The notes: generated by a model from the sequence alone, not told the origin. Shown: positions 8,726 through 18,660, counted from the first letter of the stretch. The stretch is 64,000 nucleotides of DNA from Psychrobacter sp. P11G3 (GCF_001435845.1 NZ_CM003596.1:2713298-2777297); one strand, 5' to 3'. Numbers and translations are program-made.

Positions 8726-8771
8726 CGTCGCCCTCGCCTAATTATTTGTACTATCTACTGTGGTGATTGAT

Positions 8772-10475
8772 ATGTCCTCTATCGTCGCTCGTCTGATTCC
8801 AGCTTGGCTGCGTCAATACCAGCTCTCAGCGTTGCCGACTGATCTCGTTGCAGGCATAGTGGTGGGTGTGTTGGTCATACCGCAGAGCCTAGGTTACGCA
8901 GTGCTTGCAGGACTGCCGCCTGTCTATGGCCTATATGCAGCGATCGTACCTGTCCTCGTTTATGCGTGGCTCGGCTCTAGCAACGTGCAAGCCGTAGGAC
9001 CTGTTGCCATTACCGCCATCATGACCGCCAGTGGCCTACTGCCTTACGCTGAGCAAGGTACTGAACAGTATGCACTGATGGCTAGCCTATTGGCACTGAT
9101 GGTAGGTGCACTGCTATGGATAGCAGGACGGTTAAAACTTGGCTGGATCATGCAGTTTATCAGTCGCGGCGTGTCTGCAGGGTTTGTAAGCGGTGCAGCG
9201 GTTCTTATATTTGTCAGTCAGCTCAAATATCTGACCGATATTCCGGTCACTGGCAATAGTTTGATTGGGTATTTGACTACCATGCAACGCTATGCCAGCC
9301 AGCTGCATCCATTGACCTTAGCTATCGGTATTACCGCATTTGCGCTATTGGTTGCCAATCGCTATGCAAGTGAGTGGATATGGCAGACGTGGCTATCATC
9401 GTCGTATGCCAAATGGGCAGAGCGCTTATTTCCGCTTATTCTACTTGGCATTGCTATCGTACTTAGTATGGCACTGCATTGGAGCACGCATGGTGTCGCG
9501 ACCATCGGTCGTATTCCACAAGGTCTGCCGAGCTTTACGTTACCGCATATCTCAGACCTACAAGAAGCGCTAAAGCTATTGCCAACCGCAGGATTGATGG
9601 CACTGATCGTATTTGTGTCGAGCAGTTCAGTTGCCAGCACCTATGCTCGCTTGCGTGGTGAGAGCTTTGATGCCAATCGTGAACTGACTGGACTTGGGCT
9701 GGCCAACCTGTCTGGTGGACTGTTCCAAAGTTTTGCGGTTGCGGGTGGCTTTTCGCGTACAGCTATCAATGCCGATTCAGGCGCGAAGACACCACTTGCC
9801 AGTCTCGTCACCGTACTGATAATGATTGCCGCACTCATAGCCTTTAGCAATGCGCTTGCCCCACTACCCTATGCACTACTGGGCGCAACCATCATGGCCT
9901 CCATCATTGGCCTAATAGATATTGCGACGTTGAAATCTGCATGGCAGCGCGATCGCTTAGATGGTGCTAGCTTTTTAGCAGCGTTCGTCGGTGTGCTTAT
10001 ATTTGGACTAAACACGGGACTGGTCATTGGTCTAATGGTGTCATTCGCCAGTCTTATCTGGCAGTCGAGTAAGCCGCACGTGGCTGTCGTTGGACAGTTG
10101 GGTGGTACAGGACATTTTCGTAATATCAATCGCCATGATGTCGTAACTTTTGACAACTTATTGATGTTACGTATTGATGAGAGTTTATTCTTTGGTAATA
10201 GTGAATCTGTACATCGACGTATCCTCAATGCCATGCAGCAATATCCCGATGCTAATGAAATCATATTGATTATGGCCGCCGTCAATCATATAGATCTGAC
10301 CGCCCAAGAAATGCTTTGCACCCTAAACCACGAATTGGCGTTACAGAACAAGCGCTTACATTTTAGCTTTATCAAAGGTCCTGTGATGGACATCATCGGT
10401 CACACCCCATTGATTAGCGAGCTATCAGGGCAAGTCTATCTAAGCACCTTAGATGCTGTCGATGCATTAAAATAA
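8772..10475 (+). CDS. SulP-family sulfate/anion permease with STAS domain
   Basis: A 567-residue SulP transporter. The membrane domain carries the SulP signature near the N terminus (GVLVIPQSLGYAVLAGLPPVYGLYA) and about 12-14 helices. The C-terminal 120 residues form a STAS domain (IDESLFFGNSE, then ILIMAAVNHIDLTAQEML). An ATG at 8772 was preferred to a GTG at 8760. It follows the BigR-like repressor by about 45 bp and is probably cotranscribed with it. In persulfide operons such a transporter likely exports or imports sulfate or sulfite arising from sulfide oxidation; substrate not proven by sequence. Confidence 0.92.
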   Translation: MSSIVARLIPAWLRQYQLSALPTDLVAGIVVGVLVIPQSLGYAVLAGLPPVYGLYAAIVPVLVYAWLGSSNVQAVGPVAITAIMTASGLLPYAEQGTEQYALMASLLALMVGALLWIAGRLKLGWIMQFISRGVSAGFVSGAAVLIFVSQLKYLTDIPVTGNSLIGYLTTMQRYASQLHPLTLAIGITAFALLVANRYASEWIWQTWLSSSYAKWAERLFPLILLGIAIVLSMALHWSTHGVATIGRIPQGLPSFTLPHISDLQEALKLLPTAGLMALIVFVSSSSVASTYARLRGESFDANRELTGLGLANLSGGLFQSFAVAGGFSRTAINADSGAKTPLASLVTVLIMIAALIAFSNALAPLPYALLGATIMASIIGLIDIATLKSAWQRDRLDGASFLAAFVGVLIFGLNTGLVIGLMVSFASLIWQSSKPHVAVVGQLGGTGHFRNINRHDVVTFDNLLMLRIDESLFFGNSESVHRRILNAMQQYPDANEIILIMAAVNHIDLTAQEMLCTLNHELALQNKRLHFSFIKGPVMDIIGHTPLISELSGQVYLSTLDAVDALK

Positions 10476-10711
10476 TCTATAGTTTGACCACAACAAAGCT
10501 GCTGCTACATTAATTTCACTCAACCTCAATTACTATTGTGGCCTACAACACAATATCGCTATGATAGCGCCTGTGTTATGCTAGACGCACTAAATAAGGA
10601 ATCAATTAACCTAGAAATCGGTGTAAAAAATGCTGATTTATAGTCCTTTGATATTCTTAGCCCAAACTTCAATAATAAATATACTTTAACACATATAACT
10701 GAACCTATTTT

Positions 10712-11038
10712 ATGACCGATGATTTAACGATTTATAAGCAAATATACCCAAGCCAATGCGTTAAGATTGCTGAGCTTGGTTATCGCTCAGTGCTTAATAT
10801 TCGGCCAGATGCCGAGATTGAGACACAGCCTAATAGCTGCGATTTGGCAACGGCTACCGAACAGGCAAACCTAGCGTATCAGCATTTGCCGTTTGATGAT
10901 GAGCGCCTAAGTATGCTAACGGTCGAGCAGTTTGCCGATTTTTATCACTCAATGCCTAAGCCTATATTAATGTTTTGCGGTACTGGGGCACGCGCCAAGC
11001 TACTATACCAAAGCGCATTGATGCAAGGCCTGTTATAA
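10712..11038 (+). CDS. DUF442 (TIGR01244) rhodanese/phosphatase-like protein, variant active loop
   Basis: A 108-residue protein of the beta-lactamase-hydrolase-like (DUF442) family, related to the N-terminal half of Blh. It shows the conserved order TIYKQIYPSQ, GYRSVLNIRPDAE and MFCGTGARAK. The catalytic loop is C89-G-T-G-A-R94, in which the usual Arg after Cys is Gly. The ribosome site is weak. It is followed by a second, more canonical paralogue 64 bp later, suggesting a tandem duplication that has diverged. A role in sulfur transfer with the nearby persulfide dioxygenase is inferred from family and context. Confidence 0.82.
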   Translation: MTDDLTIYKQIYPSQCVKIAELGYRSVLNIRPDAEIETQPNSCDLATATEQANLAYQHLPFDDERLSMLTVEQFADFYHSMPKPILMFCGTGARAKLLYQSALMQGLL

Positions 11039-11102
11039 CAGCCATAGCTCGAACTAACACGTTTTATAAACCCAACAACACCAATAAAAAAAAGGAGCTC
11101 TT

Positions 11103-11435
11103 ATGAGCCATGAAGTTAGCTTTACCGGACAAATCACGCCTGACCAAGTGCCTATGATTGCCGAAAATGGTTTCAAAACCATTATCAATAACCGTCCTGA
11201 TGGTGAAGAACCAAATCAGCCAACCAGTGCCGAAATCGAAGCAGCAGCCAAAGAAGCTGGTCTTGCTTATAAAGAGATTTCTTTTGCAGGTAATGAGCTG
11301 AATCAAACTCACGTCGAAACGTTTGCAGATTTCTTTAATCAAGCTGAGCAGCCAATGCTGATTTTTTGCCGCACGGGTAACCGCTCAAACGGTATCTATG
11401 AAGCAGCTAAGCAAATGGATTTACTAGATGACTAG
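11103..11435 (+). CDS. DUF442 (TIGR01244) sulfur transferase/phosphatase-like protein
   Basis: A 110-residue paralogue of the preceding gene. It has TGQITPDQVPMIAENGFKTIINNRPDGE and the complete loop C89-R-T-G-N-R94, as in rhodanese-type CRxGxR sites. A strong AAAGGAG ribosome site precedes the ATG. A terminator follows at 11470-11495. In Blh the same domain is fused to the MBL enzyme and shows rhodanese activity, so it probably supplies or uses persulfide in the same pathway as the enzyme encoded at 7.2-8.1 kb. Confidence 0.88.
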   Translation: MSHEVSFTGQITPDQVPMIAENGFKTIINNRPDGEEPNQPTSAEIEAAAKEAGLAYKEISFAGNELNQTHVETFADFFNQAEQPMLIFCRTGNRSNGIYEAAKQMDLLDD

Positions 11436-11469
11436 TGCAACATAAGTAGACTAGAAAGTTAGCGTATTT

Positions 11470-11495
11470 AGCCCACAGAATCTTGTGGGCTTTTT
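11470..11495 (+). terminator. Terminator after the DUF442 pair
   Basis: AGCCCACA-GAATCT-TGTGGGCT followed by T5 closes the DUF442 transcription unit about 35 bp past the stop. Confidence 0.85.
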
Positions 11496-11819
11496 ATTGC
11501 GCTTATCATTATGCTCAAAGTTGCATTAACTACAAACAGTACAATCACTACCTAGTCACAGCCCAATCACTTCCCGATAGCTTCCAACAACCTCGACCAA
11601 CCTCAATAGTCACGACAAGTGGGTTACTATACGAGCGTAATACCGCTATTATCAATTGATAGGCTTGATCTAGCTTGGTGGTTGAGACACCTAAATAGCT
11701 AGACGATTAAATACCAAAACACATGGAATGTGAGCAGCTATATGGTGACAAGGTTGCCCCGCTGCTATTTACTTTCAAAACGCCATCTTGATATGGTATT
11801 TTAGTTTCACAAGGAATGT
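11496..11819. other. Intergenic region upstream of the BASS transporter
   Basis: About 320 bp without a supportable ORF or RNA. It presumably holds the promoter of the downstream transporter; CACAAGGAATGTTTG just before the start provides the ribosome site. Confidence 0.5.
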
Positions 11820-12680
11820 TTGATGAATAATACCGCGCTAGCATTACTGCCAATAGCCCTTGCTTACATTATGTTCACTCTAGGAGCAGGGCTAAAACTG
11901 AGTGATTTTAAGGTCATTGCCAAATATCCAAAAGCGTTCTTTGTTGGTTTAATCAATCAAGTTGTGCTGGTACCGTTGGTTGCGCTCGCAGTCGTGTTAG
12001 TGACGGCTCCGCCACCAGCCATTGCTTTTGGAATTATGCTGATTAGTTTTTGCCCCGGCGGCGTCACTAGCAACATGCTGACCTACTATGCCAAAGGAAA
12101 TGTCGCGCTCTCTATCGCGTTGACTGGTGTGGTCAGCATACTATCGGTCATTACATTGCCCATTTTAATTACGTTGGCTTTTGATCACTTTATGAAAGAT
12201 CAGGCAAACTCTATTAGCGCGATAAAGATTGGCCTAGTCATGTTCTTATTGACCACATTGCCTGTATCTCTTGGTATGCTTGCTCGCCACAAATTTACTG
12301 ACTTTATGGTACGTCGTAGCAGCCTTCTAAACGGCTTGGCCAGCGTGTTTTTTGTCTTAATTGTCTTTGCTGCTATTGCCTCTAACTGGCAATTACTACA
12401 ATCACAGTTCACTCAAATTGGTTTAGAGCTGGTCTTTATCATTGCTATTTTATTTGCTATTAGTATCTTAATCTCTAGAGTCCTAAAGCTAAGCTGGTTT
12501 GATACCAAAACCATCTCGATAGAAACCAGTATCCAAAATAGCACGACGGCTATTACCTTAGCCCCTATCATCATGGGTGTGAGCACACTACCCGTCATCG
12601 CGCTGCCTGCTGCTTTGTACGGTGTGCTGATGTATGTCGTTGCGCTGCCTGTTATTTTCCTAATCAAAAACAAGAATTGA
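11820..12680 (+). CDS. Bile acid:sodium symporter (BASS) family transporter
   Basis: A 286-residue membrane protein with about 9-10 helices. It contains the BASS features LISFCPGGVTSNMLTYYAKGNVALSIALT and the later ETSIQNSTTAITLA segment, which provide the sodium-binding crossover regions. Members import organic anions, pantoate or keto acids with Na+; the substrate is not predictable here. It starts after an AAGGAATG ribosome site and ends with a terminator at 12721-12756. Confidence 0.9.
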   Translation: MMNNTALALLPIALAYIMFTLGAGLKLSDFKVIAKYPKAFFVGLINQVVLVPLVALAVVLVTAPPPAIAFGIMLISFCPGGVTSNMLTYYAKGNVALSIALTGVVSILSVITLPILITLAFDHFMKDQANSISAIKIGLVMFLLTTLPVSLGMLARHKFTDFMVRRSSLLNGLASVFFVLIVFAAIASNWQLLQSQFTQIGLELVFIIAILFAISILISRVLKLSWFDTKTISIETSIQNSTTAITLAPIIMGVSTLPVIALPAALYGVLMYVVALPVIFLIKNKN

Positions 12681-12720
12681 TTATAGTACGTGCGAAAAAA
12701 CAAAAACGTCCTTCTAAATA

Positions 12721-12756
12721 AGCGCCCTTCCAAACATTGGAGGGGTGCTTTTTTTG
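12721..12756 (+). terminator. Terminator after the BASS transporter
   Basis: AGCGCCCTTCCA / TTGGAGGGGTGCT form an imperfect stem (one mismatch or G-U) followed by T7. Confidence 0.75.
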
Positions 12757-12862
12757 AAATAGGATTTAAATGATAGAAATATAGCTCGGGTTATAGACTG
12801 GTCAATACTCAACATTGAGTACATAATAAAGTGCTACTGTTATCGCTTAATAGGACTCTATA

Positions 12863-13612
12863 ATGCAAAAACCGCTATTAATTATTGGGAATAGAAACTA
12901 CTCATCTTGGTCGCTACGAGCATGGCTATTGCTCAAAGCGTTCAATGTTGATTTTGATGAGCAGCTTGTTGAGTTGTTTCATCCATCAGCACGTCCAACG
13001 CTCGAAGCGCATTCACCAACGGGTAAAGTACCTATTTTAGTCTACGGTGAAGATAATAATAAAGTAACCGTTTGGGACACCTTAGCGATTGCTATGCATG
13101 TCAATGAGTACTTTACGGATATTGATATTTGGACAGGTATTGATAAATCTAACGCTGAAAAACGACATAATAGTCAAAGTAGAATAAATAGTGCCTATTG
13201 CCAAAGCATCGTGGCTGAGATGCATTCGGGATTGACAGGCATTCGTAACGAGATGCCGATGAATATACGAGCAACGGCTAAGATACAACCAAGTAGTGCT
13301 TGCTTAGCAGATATCACTCGTATCGAAGACATCTTTGCCGATTGTTTAAAAAATTGCTCAGCAGACAGTTTCTTATTCGGAGATTTCACAGCAGCTGATG
13401 TGTTTTTTGCTCCAGTGGTGCTGCGATTACAGACTTATGCTGATACGTCCAATATTACTTTGCAGCCACTGACCAAGCAGTATTGCCAAACCATGCTAAA
13501 TCATCCACACATACAGGCGTGGCAACAATCAGCACTGACAGAAACTCGAACTATTGAAGAAGATGAAGCAGGCGAGATACTGTCTGTCGTTGGCGTATTG
13601 GCGAATAAATAG
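12863..13612 (+). CDS. Glutathione S-transferase family protein
   Basis: A 249-residue GST. The N-terminal thioredoxin-like domain begins LLIIGNRNYSSWSLRAWLLLKAF (Ser of NYSSWSLR is the likely glutathione-activating residue) and has the cis-Pro GKVPILVY and the VWDTLAI glutathione-binding segment. A helical C-terminal domain follows, with FLFGDFTAADVFFAPV. The opening matches the YfcF/PA-type GST group found in proteobacteria. It stands alone, convergent with the AGCS symporter and ending at a shared terminator. Substrate unknown. Confidence 0.9.
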   Translation: MQKPLLIIGNRNYSSWSLRAWLLLKAFNVDFDEQLVELFHPSARPTLEAHSPTGKVPILVYGEDNNKVTVWDTLAIAMHVNEYFTDIDIWTGIDKSNAEKRHNSQSRINSAYCQSIVAEMHSGLTGIRNEMPMNIRATAKIQPSSACLADITRIEDIFADCLKNCSADSFLFGDFTAADVFFAPVVLRLQTYADTSNITLQPLTKQYCQTMLNHPHIQAWQQSALTETRTIEEDEAGEILSVVGVLANK

Positions 13613-13622
13613 TATCTTGCAT

Positions 13623-13659
13623 AAAAAAACCACTTTAACTACGTTAAAGTGGTTTTTTT
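13623..13659. terminator. Bidirectional terminator between GST and AGCS symporter genes
   Basis: ACCACTTTAAC and GTTAAAGTGGT form a perfect stem flanked by A7 and T7, between two convergent genes. Confidence 0.9.
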
Positions 13660-13682
13660 ATAAGACATAAAGCGTATAAGTA

Positions 13683-15131
13683 CTACTGCTTTTGCTCTAA
13701 TGCCTCTTTTACTGCTTTTTTGCCCCATGCGCTCAGATCGAGATCTAACTTCTCATACTCTTTTGCATCAAATAGCGGCTCTTTAACCCCTGATTTCAAC
13801 TGACTTGCAAAGTCGTCAAGTAAACGCTTAGCTCGTGGAAACAACATAATCAAGGCCAGTAAGTTTGCTAGCGCTAGCACGCCCATCAACGGATCAGCGA
13901 AGAAGAATACTGTAGTAGCGGCAGGAGCCACTGCGCCCAAGAATAATATCGCCATTACGACAATTCGTAAAACCAAGGTCGCTTTTTTAATATTCTTTTT
14001 GATCAAGAAATTAATAGCGTTTTCGCCCATGTAGTAGTTATACATGATAGAACTTAGTGTAAATAACAATAGCGATATGGTCAGAATATACTGCGCCCAA
14101 TTCCCAAGCTGAGTCGTTAACGCTTGCTGGGCCAGTACAATACCATCGACTTCAGCACCTGGTTGATATACGCCGCTCAGTAAAATCATAAATGCGGTGG
14201 CACTACATACGATTATCGTATCAATAAATACAGACAGTGACTGCGAGATACCTTGACTCACAGGATGAGTCGCATAAGCGGTGGCAGCAATATTAGGCGC
14301 AGAACCCAAACCTGCTTCATTAGAGAATAAACCACGCTTCATACCTTGCTCAATCGCCACACCAATACCACCGCCCACGACAGACTCAATACCAAATGCA
14401 TTTTTAACAATCATTACCATCAACGTAGGCAGCTCTGTGACATTGAGCAATATAACAACAAGTGCCATACCAATATAGATTAATGCCATAACAGGAATGA
14501 CAACGTCAGCTACTTTTGCAATGCGCTGAATACCGCCAAAGACAATAAATCCACCCGCAATGACCAACACCACACCCGATATCCAGCGATCAATCCCAAA
14601 GCTTTCAAGCGCAGAACCTGCCACCGTATTACCTTGGAACGCGATAAACCCAATAGAGAAAGACAGTAGTAAAGCAATAGCATAAATGACGGCAAGCCAG
14701 CGATAGTCTTTACCTAACCCATGTAAAATATAGGTTGCAGGGCCACCGCGAAAGTTACCATCAGTGTCTCTACGCTTATAAAGCTGCGCTAAGCTACACT
14801 CGACAATGCTAGTCATCATGCCAATTAAAGCGACAACCCACATCCAGAATACCGCTCCCGGACCTCCTAAAGAGATGGCAACAGCAACACCAGCAATGTT
14901 ACCGCCGCCTACACGTCCACCGATAGAAACGAGCAACGCTTGACGGGCAGAAATTCCGTCGTCACCTACCTCATCCGTTTTAAATACGCGGAACATACGT
15001 TTAAAATATTTAAACTGAGCGAACCTACCTACGATGGTAAATAATAAACCAAAGATAATTAGCATAGGCACGAGCGCCCAGCCCCACGTTAGATCCCCGA
15101 TTAGGGCAAAAAAAGCTTCAATGTATTCCAT
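13683..15131 (-). CDS. AGCS-family Na+:alanine/glycine symporter
   Basis: A 482-residue sodium-coupled amino-acid importer of the AGCS (AlsT/DagA) family, with about 11 helices. Signature segments include GGRVGGGNIAGVAVAI (Na+ and substrate site), GPGAVFWMWVVALIGM, RGGPATYI and GLFSNEAGLGSAPNIAATA. Family members take up D/L-alanine or glycine. It lies between the convergent GST gene and the ahpF terminator and appears to be a single-gene unit. Confidence 0.94.
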   Translation of the reverse strand: MEYIEAFFALIGDLTWGWALVPMLIIFGLLFTIVGRFAQFKYFKRMFRVFKTDEVGDDGISARQALLVSIGGRVGGGNIAGVAVAISLGGPGAVFWMWVVALIGMMTSIVECSLAQLYKRRDTDGNFRGGPATYILHGLGKDYRWLAVIYAIALLLSFSIGFIAFQGNTVAGSALESFGIDRWISGVVLVIAGGFIVFGGIQRIAKVADVVIPVMALIYIGMALVVILLNVTELPTLMVMIVKNAFGIESVVGGGIGVAIEQGMKRGLFSNEAGLGSAPNIAATAYATHPVSQGISQSLSVFIDTIIVCSATAFMILLSGVYQPGAEVDGIVLAQQALTTQLGNWAQYILTISLLLFTLSSIMYNYYMGENAINFLIKKNIKKATLVLRIVVMAILFLGAVAPAATTVFFFADPLMGVLALANLLALIMLFPRAKRLLDDFASQLKSGVKEPLFDAKEYEKLDLDLSAWGKKAVKEALEQKQ

Positions 15132-15335
15132 GCCTATTTTCCTTATAGTTCATGACGCTATGATAGGTTTTATTGCATACATTATTGCATCAACAACACG
15201 AGTTTGTAATGCAAATGTCGAATTTGTAACGTAAATACTGATATTTTCTGAGTGAAATCGCGTTATTTGTTTACTTAAGAGTCTATTTTCTAAATATCAG
15301 GATTTTTTTATATAGACGTATTTATACGACAGCAC

Positions 15336-15366
15336 AAAAAAGCCACCTCAACCGAGGTGGCCTTTT
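15336..15366 (-). terminator. Terminator after ahpF
   Basis: GCCACCTC-AACC-GAGGTGGC with flanking A and T runs lies just past the ahpF stop codon (read on the minus strand). Confidence 0.88.
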
Positions 15367-15389
15367 ATGCTTAAACTAAACTGAACGGC

Positions 15390-16967
15390 TTACTGCATGA
15401 CCAAGTATTCAAACGCTGACAATGCCGCTTTACTACCTTCACCCATCGCAATGTTAATCTGCTTAAATGGCACGGTGGTTACATCACCACAAGCAAAGAT
15501 ACCTTTACGATCTGTACGGCAGCGCTCATCGATTTCGATCTCACCAAAGCGGTTTAGATCAACAAAGCCTTTGATGAATCCAGTGTTTGGTACTAAACCA
15601 ATCTGTACAAACACCCCTGATAAATCACGCTCATGAGTCTCACCTGTGCTGCGATCTTGGTAGACGATAGACGATACTTTGCCATCAGTCGCTTTGATCT
15701 CTTGTGTCGCTGCACCAGTAATGAACTCAATGTTGGTTTTTTCTTTGGCTTTATTGATCAGTACTTGGTCAGCTTTTAACTCATCAGCGAACTCGAGTAC
15801 AGTAACGTGATTGACGATACCTGCCAAATCTAGTGCTGCCTCCACGCCCGAGTTACCACCGCCGATCACTGAGATATCTTTACCTTTAAAGAATGGACCA
15901 TCACAATGCGCACAGAAAGCCACTCCTTTACCGATATTTTCTTCTTCACCCGGTACACCAAGCTTTCTCCACTGAGCACCTGTCGCCAAGATGATACTAC
16001 GAGTATTAAAAGTCTCACCAGTATTTAGGTGGATACTGTAGTTCTCTTCTTCAGTCTCGCCAATTTCTTTAACGCTCACATGCTCTTTTAATGTGATGTT
16101 ATATTCGGCCAAGTGCTTGACAAAGTTAGTCGATAAATCTGTACCATTAGTTAGCGGTACTGAAATCAAGTTTTCGATATCTTGCGTGTCTTTTACTTGT
16201 CCACCGATACGGTCAGCGACCATTGTAACTTTCAAGCCTTTACGCGCTGTATAAATGGCAGCGGCCACACCTGCAGGGCCAGCACCGATGATAGTGACAT
16301 CTTGCTGCTCTAATTGCTCAGCATCGTCTTCTACTTCTGACAATAAGTCAGGAAACTGCTCTTGCAATTTTCCGATCAATTTAGCAGTGTCGATTAAGCC
16401 GTTAGCAAATGGCTTACCATTCAAAAATACAGCTGGTACACCTTGGATTTTGTTCGCTTCTACTTGCTCTTGGAATAATGCACCGTCGATCATCTCATTA
16501 CTGATACCATCGTTTAGTAGCGCAAACTGGTTCAATGCCTGAACGACTTCTGGGCAGCTATGGCATGACAATGACACGTAGGTCTGGAACTGTAGCGGCT
16601 TATTAAAACGCTTAACTAATTTTTGGATACCTTCATCCAACTTTAGCGTATGACCACCCGCTTGCAGAATCGCCAAAATCAATGACGTAAACTCATGACC
16701 ACCTGGGATACCGCTGAATACGATACCAGTGTCGTTTGATGCGCCATCAATGTGACTGACTACTTTGAAACTGATCGCACTAGGCAAACTATCGTCAGTT
16801 GCTTCTGCATCGAAGTTGATTTTGTCTGTTGTTCCAGCGATCTTGGTCAAAAAATCTACCAATTCTGCACGTTTTGCATGCGTACCATTACCCAATACAA
16901 AGGTAATTGGACGTGTCATATTTTCGCTATAGCTTTTAACGGCATCTAATAAATTCTGATCTATCAT
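15390..16967 (-). CDS. ahpF: Alkyl hydroperoxide reductase subunit F
   Basis: A 525-residue FAD/NADH-dependent disulfide reductase that recycles AhpC. It has an N-terminal double-thioredoxin domain with the CHSC redox pair (about residues 133-136), then a thioredoxin-reductase-like part with the FAD motif VTIIGAGPAGVAAAIY, the CAHC redox centre (about 351-354) and the NAD(H) motif ISVIGGGNSGVEAA. Length and order match E. coli AhpF (521 aa). Unlike many genomes, ahpC is not adjacent in one operon: it lies 0.86 kb away, also on the minus strand, with a YdcH-like gene between them. Confidence 0.97.
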   Translation of the reverse strand: MIDQNLLDAVKSYSENMTRPITFVLGNGTHAKRAELVDFLTKIAGTTDKINFDAEATDDSLPSAISFKVVSHIDGASNDTGIVFSGIPGGHEFTSLILAILQAGGHTLKLDEGIQKLVKRFNKPLQFQTYVSLSCHSCPEVVQALNQFALLNDGISNEMIDGALFQEQVEANKIQGVPAVFLNGKPFANGLIDTAKLIGKLQEQFPDLLSEVEDDAEQLEQQDVTIIGAGPAGVAAAIYTARKGLKVTMVADRIGGQVKDTQDIENLISVPLTNGTDLSTNFVKHLAEYNITLKEHVSVKEIGETEEENYSIHLNTGETFNTRSIILATGAQWRKLGVPGEEENIGKGVAFCAHCDGPFFKGKDISVIGGGNSGVEAALDLAGIVNHVTVLEFADELKADQVLINKAKEKTNIEFITGAATQEIKATDGKVSSIVYQDRSTGETHERDLSGVFVQIGLVPNTGFIKGFVDLNRFGEIEIDERCRTDRKGIFACGDVTTVPFKQINIAMGEGSKAALSAFEYLVMQ

Positions 16968-17406
16968 GTTTGTTCCTCATTATGACTGAATATGTAACGG
17001 CAGCTGTCATGCTACGCGTCTAAATATGAAATAGTTGGTGTTAATAATTTTGTATAAAAGATTATATGTAGTGGGCTCTTGCCCTTTGATGTGTCTATTA
17101 TCAAGCGTTTAGCGAATTTCGGCAAGCTGAGAAACTCAAACTTTATGTTTTATAAAACCAATCGTTTATTGTTTTAAATAATTAAATACAAATACACAAA
17201 CAAATGATAGTGATGGTACATGGTCTATTTTTTCGCTACAATCGAATGGTATTGATAGCAATATGCATTGTCAATATCGTGAAATAACTATCTTTATTAC
17301 CATTAAACTTTCACCCCTTCCAAACAAAGTCTCACCATCATAAGCGTCTTAACCATAACGTGCTTACGCTTATTCTAAGCTTGCACTAAATAACAAGGAT
17401 GACAAC
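16968..17406. other. Intergenic region between ahpF and the ydcH-like gene
   Basis: About 440 bp with divergent promoters expected for ahpF (minus) and the YdcH-like gene (plus, AACAAGGATGACAAC ribosome site). ATAG and CTAT tetranucleotides occur (for example near 17208 and 17222), but not with the 7-base spacing of an OxyR site. Nothing else is recognised. Confidence 0.5.
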
Positions 17407-17655
17407 ATGACAATGACAGACACATGGCAAGATCACAGTGATATTATCGATGAGCTCAAGCAAAAGGACACGCATTTTGCGAGTATCTTTGACGAGCATA
17501 CGACTCTAGATAGGCAAATTAATAAGCTTGAAAACGATGTGGTCAAGCATGCCAGTCGCGACGAAGAAATCGAACAGATGAAACGACGAAAGCTACAGCT
17601 TAAAGACGAGATTTATAAAACTATTGATAAAAATAAAGCACAGTCTCGCGCTTAA
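17407..17655 (+). CDS. YdcH/SlyX-like DUF465 protein
   Basis: An 82-residue, highly charged, almost fully helical protein with the DUF465 pattern (HFASIFDEHTTLDRQINKLE, then DEEIEQMKRRKLQLKDEIYK). Function of the family is unknown; small coiled-coil proteins of this type are common in proteobacteria. An AAGGATGA ribosome site precedes the ATG, and a second in-frame ATG two codons on is an alternative. A terminator follows at 17720-17757. Confidence 0.88.
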   Translation: MTMTDTWQDHSDIIDELKQKDTHFASIFDEHTTLDRQINKLENDVVKHASRDEEIEQMKRRKLQLKDEIYKTIDKNKAQSRA

Positions 17656-17719
17656 TATTGCGTCTATACTTAGAGATATGCTGAAAAAATAATACTAACA
17701 ATATCTATGCTTAAGACGT

Positions 17720-17757
17720 AAAAAGACCCCATCAACTTATGTTAATGGGGTCTTTAT
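17720..17757. terminator. Bidirectional terminator between ydcH-like gene and ahpC
   Basis: AAAAAGACCCCATTAAC-type stem: AAAGACCCCAT and ATGGGGTCTTT pair around a 12-base loop, placed between two convergent genes. Confidence 0.85.
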
Positions 17758-17825
17758 TAGTAGTACTGACTTAAATCAGATGTTTAAGATACGGCGCTAC
17801 TTTTATCTAAGTATGAAATATCTAC

Positions 17826-18392
17826 TTAGATTTTACCAACTAGGTCAAGACTTGGCTTCAATGTGTCGCCGCCTTGTTCCCAAGCTGCTGGGCAAACTTC
17901 GCCGTCGTTTTCACGAACATACTGTGCTGCTTTCACTTTACGTAGCATATCTTTTGCACTACGGCCGATACCGCCAGCATGAATTTCAGCGACTTGGATC
18001 AAGCCATCAGGATCTACTAAGAATGTACCGCGCTCAGCCAAACCTGCTTCTTCAATCATGACGTTAAAGCCACGAGTGATTTTACCAGTAGGATCGCCGA
18101 TCATTGGGTATTGTACTTTACCGATAGCTTCTGAAGAATCATGCCATGCTTTGTGCGTGAAATGCGTGTCAGTAGATACTGAGTATACTTCAACACCAAG
18201 GCCTTTTAGCTCGTCATAATGAGCGGCCATGTCTTCTAGCTCAGTTGGGCAAACAAACGTGAAATCAGCTGGGTAAAATAGGAAAATCGCCCAGTTGCCT
18301 TTTACGTCTTCTGAAGTGATGGTTTTGAACTCACCGTTTACGTATGCATCTGCTGAAAATTCTGGGATTTCTTGATTGATGATAGACGCCAT
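17826..18392 (-). CDS. ahpC: Alkyl hydroperoxide reductase subunit C (peroxiredoxin)
   Basis: A 188-residue typical 2-Cys peroxiredoxin that reduces hydrogen peroxide, organic peroxides and peroxynitrite. The peroxidatic Cys48 is in FTFVCPTE and the resolving Cys167 in GEVCPAAW. The end SLDLVGKI matches enterobacterial AhpC exactly in character and length (187-188 aa). GAGGAGCC upstream is a strong ribosome site. It is transcribed divergently from oxyR, 268 bp apart, so control by OxyR is very likely. Confidence 0.98.
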   Translation of the reverse strand: MASIINQEIPEFSADAYVNGEFKTITSEDVKGNWAIFLFYPADFTFVCPTELEDMAAHYDELKGLGVEVYSVSTDTHFTHKAWHDSSEAIGKVQYPMIGDPTGKITRGFNVMIEEAGLAERGTFLVDPDGLIQVAEIHAGGIGRSAKDMLRKVKAAQYVRENDGEVCPAAWEQGGDTLKPSLDLVGKI

Positions 18393-18660
18393 GGTTGGCT
18401 CCTCTATAGTTAAGTAAATTGAAAATTAATTATATGGTTTTTTCAATTAGCCCTCTAGCTCTCTGGGCTACCTGACAAACTATACGCGAATTCTATGGTT
18501 AATCCAGTTAAAACTTTTTAATGTGATGTTTTGTTTTATTAAACTTGTTAAACTATTATCTCTACATTTTATCATTGGTGCTTAATTGGTAATTTGCTAC
18601 CTTATAAAGGTTGACCAAACATAATAAATTGCATTAAAAACCCATTAAAAGAGAGGTTTT

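Noticed and set aside
18393..18660. OxyR binding site between ahpC and oxyR
   Set aside because: ATAG-like and CTAT-like tetranucleotides occur near 18460-18500, but only the first one or two of four fit the 7-base spacing of the consensus, so no site is called though regulation is likely.
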